From Mycoplasmataceae bacterium (GTDB lineage Bacteria; Bacillota_I; Bacilli_A; Mycoplasmatales; Mycoplasmoidaceae), in NCBI GenBank assembly GCA_029009155.1, contig JAQXJX010000013.1:1-37625 (forward strand): DNA of 37,625 nt. The letters are read 5' to 3'. Positions 32,306 to 37,625 of this stretch are shown here, one piece after another. Numbering within the stretch: the first letter of the stretch is position 1; each line of letters begins with the position of its first letter. A program made the position numbers and the translations under genes. The notes below the pieces were generated by a model. It was not told the DNA's origin and searched no databases. It saw only the letters and a list, made by a program, of their open reading frames with translations.

Positions 32306-32844
32306 TAAGTAAGCTCATCAATTCTTATGTATTTTTGACTAGTTTCATTGATATAATCAACTTTAGGCTCAGCACTTCCAAAAAGAAATCTAGCAGAATC
32401 TAATGCTTGCCCATCAACAAAAGGAAATATTGAGTAGACCTTTTCCTTCATAGCCCTATACTCTTTAACGTCCGTTAGCTTATCGATAGGAAATATAATG
32501 CAAAACTTTGGTCTAGCGGGTTTATTGTTTTTAACCTTCATATGGTTTCTGTTGCATTAAATATAGATAAGAACATCACTGAAGAAAGATGATACTTTAT
32601 TAGGAGTCATCCAATCATCAAGATTCTCACTATGATCATTATCAATATCAAAGACTATGGCATCAACATATAGGAAGTCATCAATAGAACGATGATTATT
32701 CTTACATACTGCACAGGCGTAATTCTTTAATATTACCTTCTTGAAATCCTCAAGTCATTCAACGACCACTGGATTTAAGTATTTTGATTTCTTAATGTCT
32801 TGATAATAATTAGACGGTGTTAATGTGATTTTAAATTTTATAAC
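32299..32844 (-). pseudogene. Degenerate archaeo-eukaryotic-type primase of a mobile element
   Basis: A minus-strand frame of about 180 codons with one in-frame TAA at 32557-32559 and no start codon. Upstream of the TAA it reads FKITLTPSNYYQDIKKSKYL and VDAIVFDIDNDHSENLDDWM, where DIDND matches the metal-binding DxD of AEP primases carried by conjugative elements and plasmids. Directly after the TAA it continues CNRNHMKVKNNKPARPKF and then CIIFPIDKLTDVKEYRAM, where the family has a catalytic His (Cys here), followed by DGQALDSARFLFG. It is therefore a dead replication primase. One Trp is TGA and one TGG, a mix that suggests longer residence than the neighbouring restriction genes. Confidence 0.6.
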
Positions 32845-33107
32845 ATTTCTCTACCTTTATTCATTGAGTAGTATGGAATAATTGACTGGCTAGTACATTT
32901 ATTCTTATAAATGTTCTTTAATGATTGCATTTTTTGAAAAGTTCTTTTTTTGTTCTTTCAAGAGATAATGTTAGCGTATCTACTATCTACCAAAAATTTG
33001 TGAAACTTTTTATCTTCCTTAGTGTTTCTTGGACATAAATATTGATTTTGGTCAGAGTTATTGAATTTTTTTCTTTCTCAATAGTCAATGACCAAGAAGA
33101 TGTCAAA
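32838..33107 (-). pseudogene. Unrecognised 89-codon fragment upstream of the primase remnant
   Basis: An open frame with no usable start: DIFLVIDYWERKKFNN, then QYLCPRNTKEDKKFHKFLV and the end YYSMNKGREML. Two TGA codons sit where Trp would be plausible. It ends at 32838, overlapping the primase remnant. Basic, not membrane. It is probably a further piece of the same decayed element; no family is recognised and it could be non-coding. Confidence 0.25.
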
Positions 33108-33220
33108 CTAACAAAACTTTTTCAATCCTCTGATAGTTAAATGGGAAGTTTATGTGTTTTTGTAAAAGAAAATTAAAAAATCCCTAAAATGAATCAGAGA
33201 CTAATTTGAGAAAAAAGTGA

Positions 33221-33226
33221 TATAAT
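33221..33226 (+). promoter_or_regulatory. Extended -10 box of the restriction island
   Basis: AGTGATATAAT matches TGnTATAAT exactly. It precedes the HTH gene at 33304 and the hsdR-hsdM genes, which follow at 1-base spacing and so are likely one transcript. Confidence 0.6.
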
Positions 33227-33244
33227 TTAGATAATTTTTTGATA

Positions 33245-33256
33245 TTCTTATAAGAA
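33245..33256 (+). promoter_or_regulatory. Palindrome TTCTTATAAGAA, possible operator
   Basis: Perfect 12-base palindrome, 18 bases after the -10 box and ahead of the HTH gene. Its place suits an operator for the HTH protein, but this is inferred from position only. Confidence 0.35.
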
Positions 33257-33303
33257 AACATCTATGGATTACAAAGTAATGGTAAAAAAAACTAAGGAAT
33301 AAA

Positions 33304-33459
33304 ATGTTTTTAACACAGTCAGAATTTGCAAAAGAGCTAGGTGTTTCTATTGCTTCTGTTGCAAGATGGGAAACTAGTGAAAATGAACCTACTATGAAAA
33401 TTAAAAGAAGATTGAATGATTTATTTATTAAATATTCTATTGAAACGGGGGAACATTAA
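33304..33459 (+). CDS. XRE-type helix-turn-helix protein of the restriction island
   Basis: 51-aa DNA-binding protein starting MFLTQSEFAKELGV, with helix-turn-helix residues about 4-22 and RWETSENEPTMKIKRRLNDL after. The family usually starts a few residues earlier (x-L-R-x-K-L-F-L-T-Q); the same frame upstream reads KKLRNKM but is cut off by a TAA at 33283. An ATG at 33279 enters this frame if one A is removed from the A8 run at 33284-33291. The chosen ATG has AAGGA six bases upstream. Its only Trp is TGG. It ends 1 base before hsdR, so it is probably the controller of the restriction genes. Confidence 0.75.
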   Translation: MFLTQSEFAKELGVSIASVARWETSENEPTMKIKRRLNDLFIKYSIETGEH

Positions 33460-33460
33460 T

Positions 33461-37624
<4,164 letters not shown>

Positions 37625-37625
37625 T

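Noticed and set aside
32299-32541. Intact 80-aa gene starting at 32541
   Set aside because: The same frame continues upstream through a single TAA into conserved primase sequence, so this is the distal piece of a broken gene.
31722-33303. tRNA-Arg as an integration site with a duplicated 3' end
   Set aside because: No second copy of the tRNA 3' segment was found in the window; the tRNA is intact with its own terminator.
33416-33460. Longer start for hsdR 15 codons upstream
   Set aside because: It overlaps the end of the HTH gene, has no ribosome binding site, and the family start MKLFPEQ fits ATG 33461 with GGGGGA upstream.

Overview
The window reads as a mollicute (mycoplasma-type) chromosome. 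It is very AT-rich. Almost every housekeeping frame is interrupted by TGA at positions where the protein family has tryptophan, so genetic code 4 (TGA = Trp) must be used; under it the pieces join into full-length genes. Glycolysis genes, RpoE, a CIRCE operator on lon, and giant BspA-like surface proteins fit a host-associated mollicute. The BspA-like repeats recall the Malacoplasma / 'Ca. Malacoplasma girerdii' type, but the species is an inference.

Layout. 1-2616: minus-strand fragment of an unknown gene, then pgk and gap. 2887-6838: plus-strand block with an Ig-like surface protein, a small membrane protein, and the tightly packed ybeY-era-recO set. 6906-13802: minus-strand tig, a 102-aa unknown gene with a palindromic promoter, lon with CIRCE, and alaS. 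13893-23970: three tandem minus-strand BspA-like leucine-rich-repeat surface proteins of 1137, 1082 and 1031 aa. They share one block architecture, and two of them share a promoter plus leader hairpin. 24093-30788: minus-strand fba, rpoE, the prs-rnmV-rarA operon, a sigma-factor-like gene, truB and a polytopic membrane protein. 30841-31798: a TtcA-like PP-loop protein and tRNA-Arg(UCU). 31958-33107: decayed mobile-element genes (recombinase-like tail, primase-like fragment, unknown fragment). 33221-37625: a type I restriction-modification island (HTH gene, hsdR, broken hsdM, probable hsdS start).

The restriction island uses only TGG for Trp and reads open in the standard code, unlike the rest of the window, so it looks like a recent import from a standard-code bacterium. 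Its hsdM carries a one-base deletion and a downstream in-frame stop, so the system looks disabled. The older mobile-element remnants beside it already carry TGA Trp codons. The most novel material is the BspA-like locus: a constant 13 / 3-4 / 11 repeat-unit layout separated by a recurrent WC(L/I)G module, and a leader hairpin whose stem sequence changes while its pairing and its distance to the start codon are kept.
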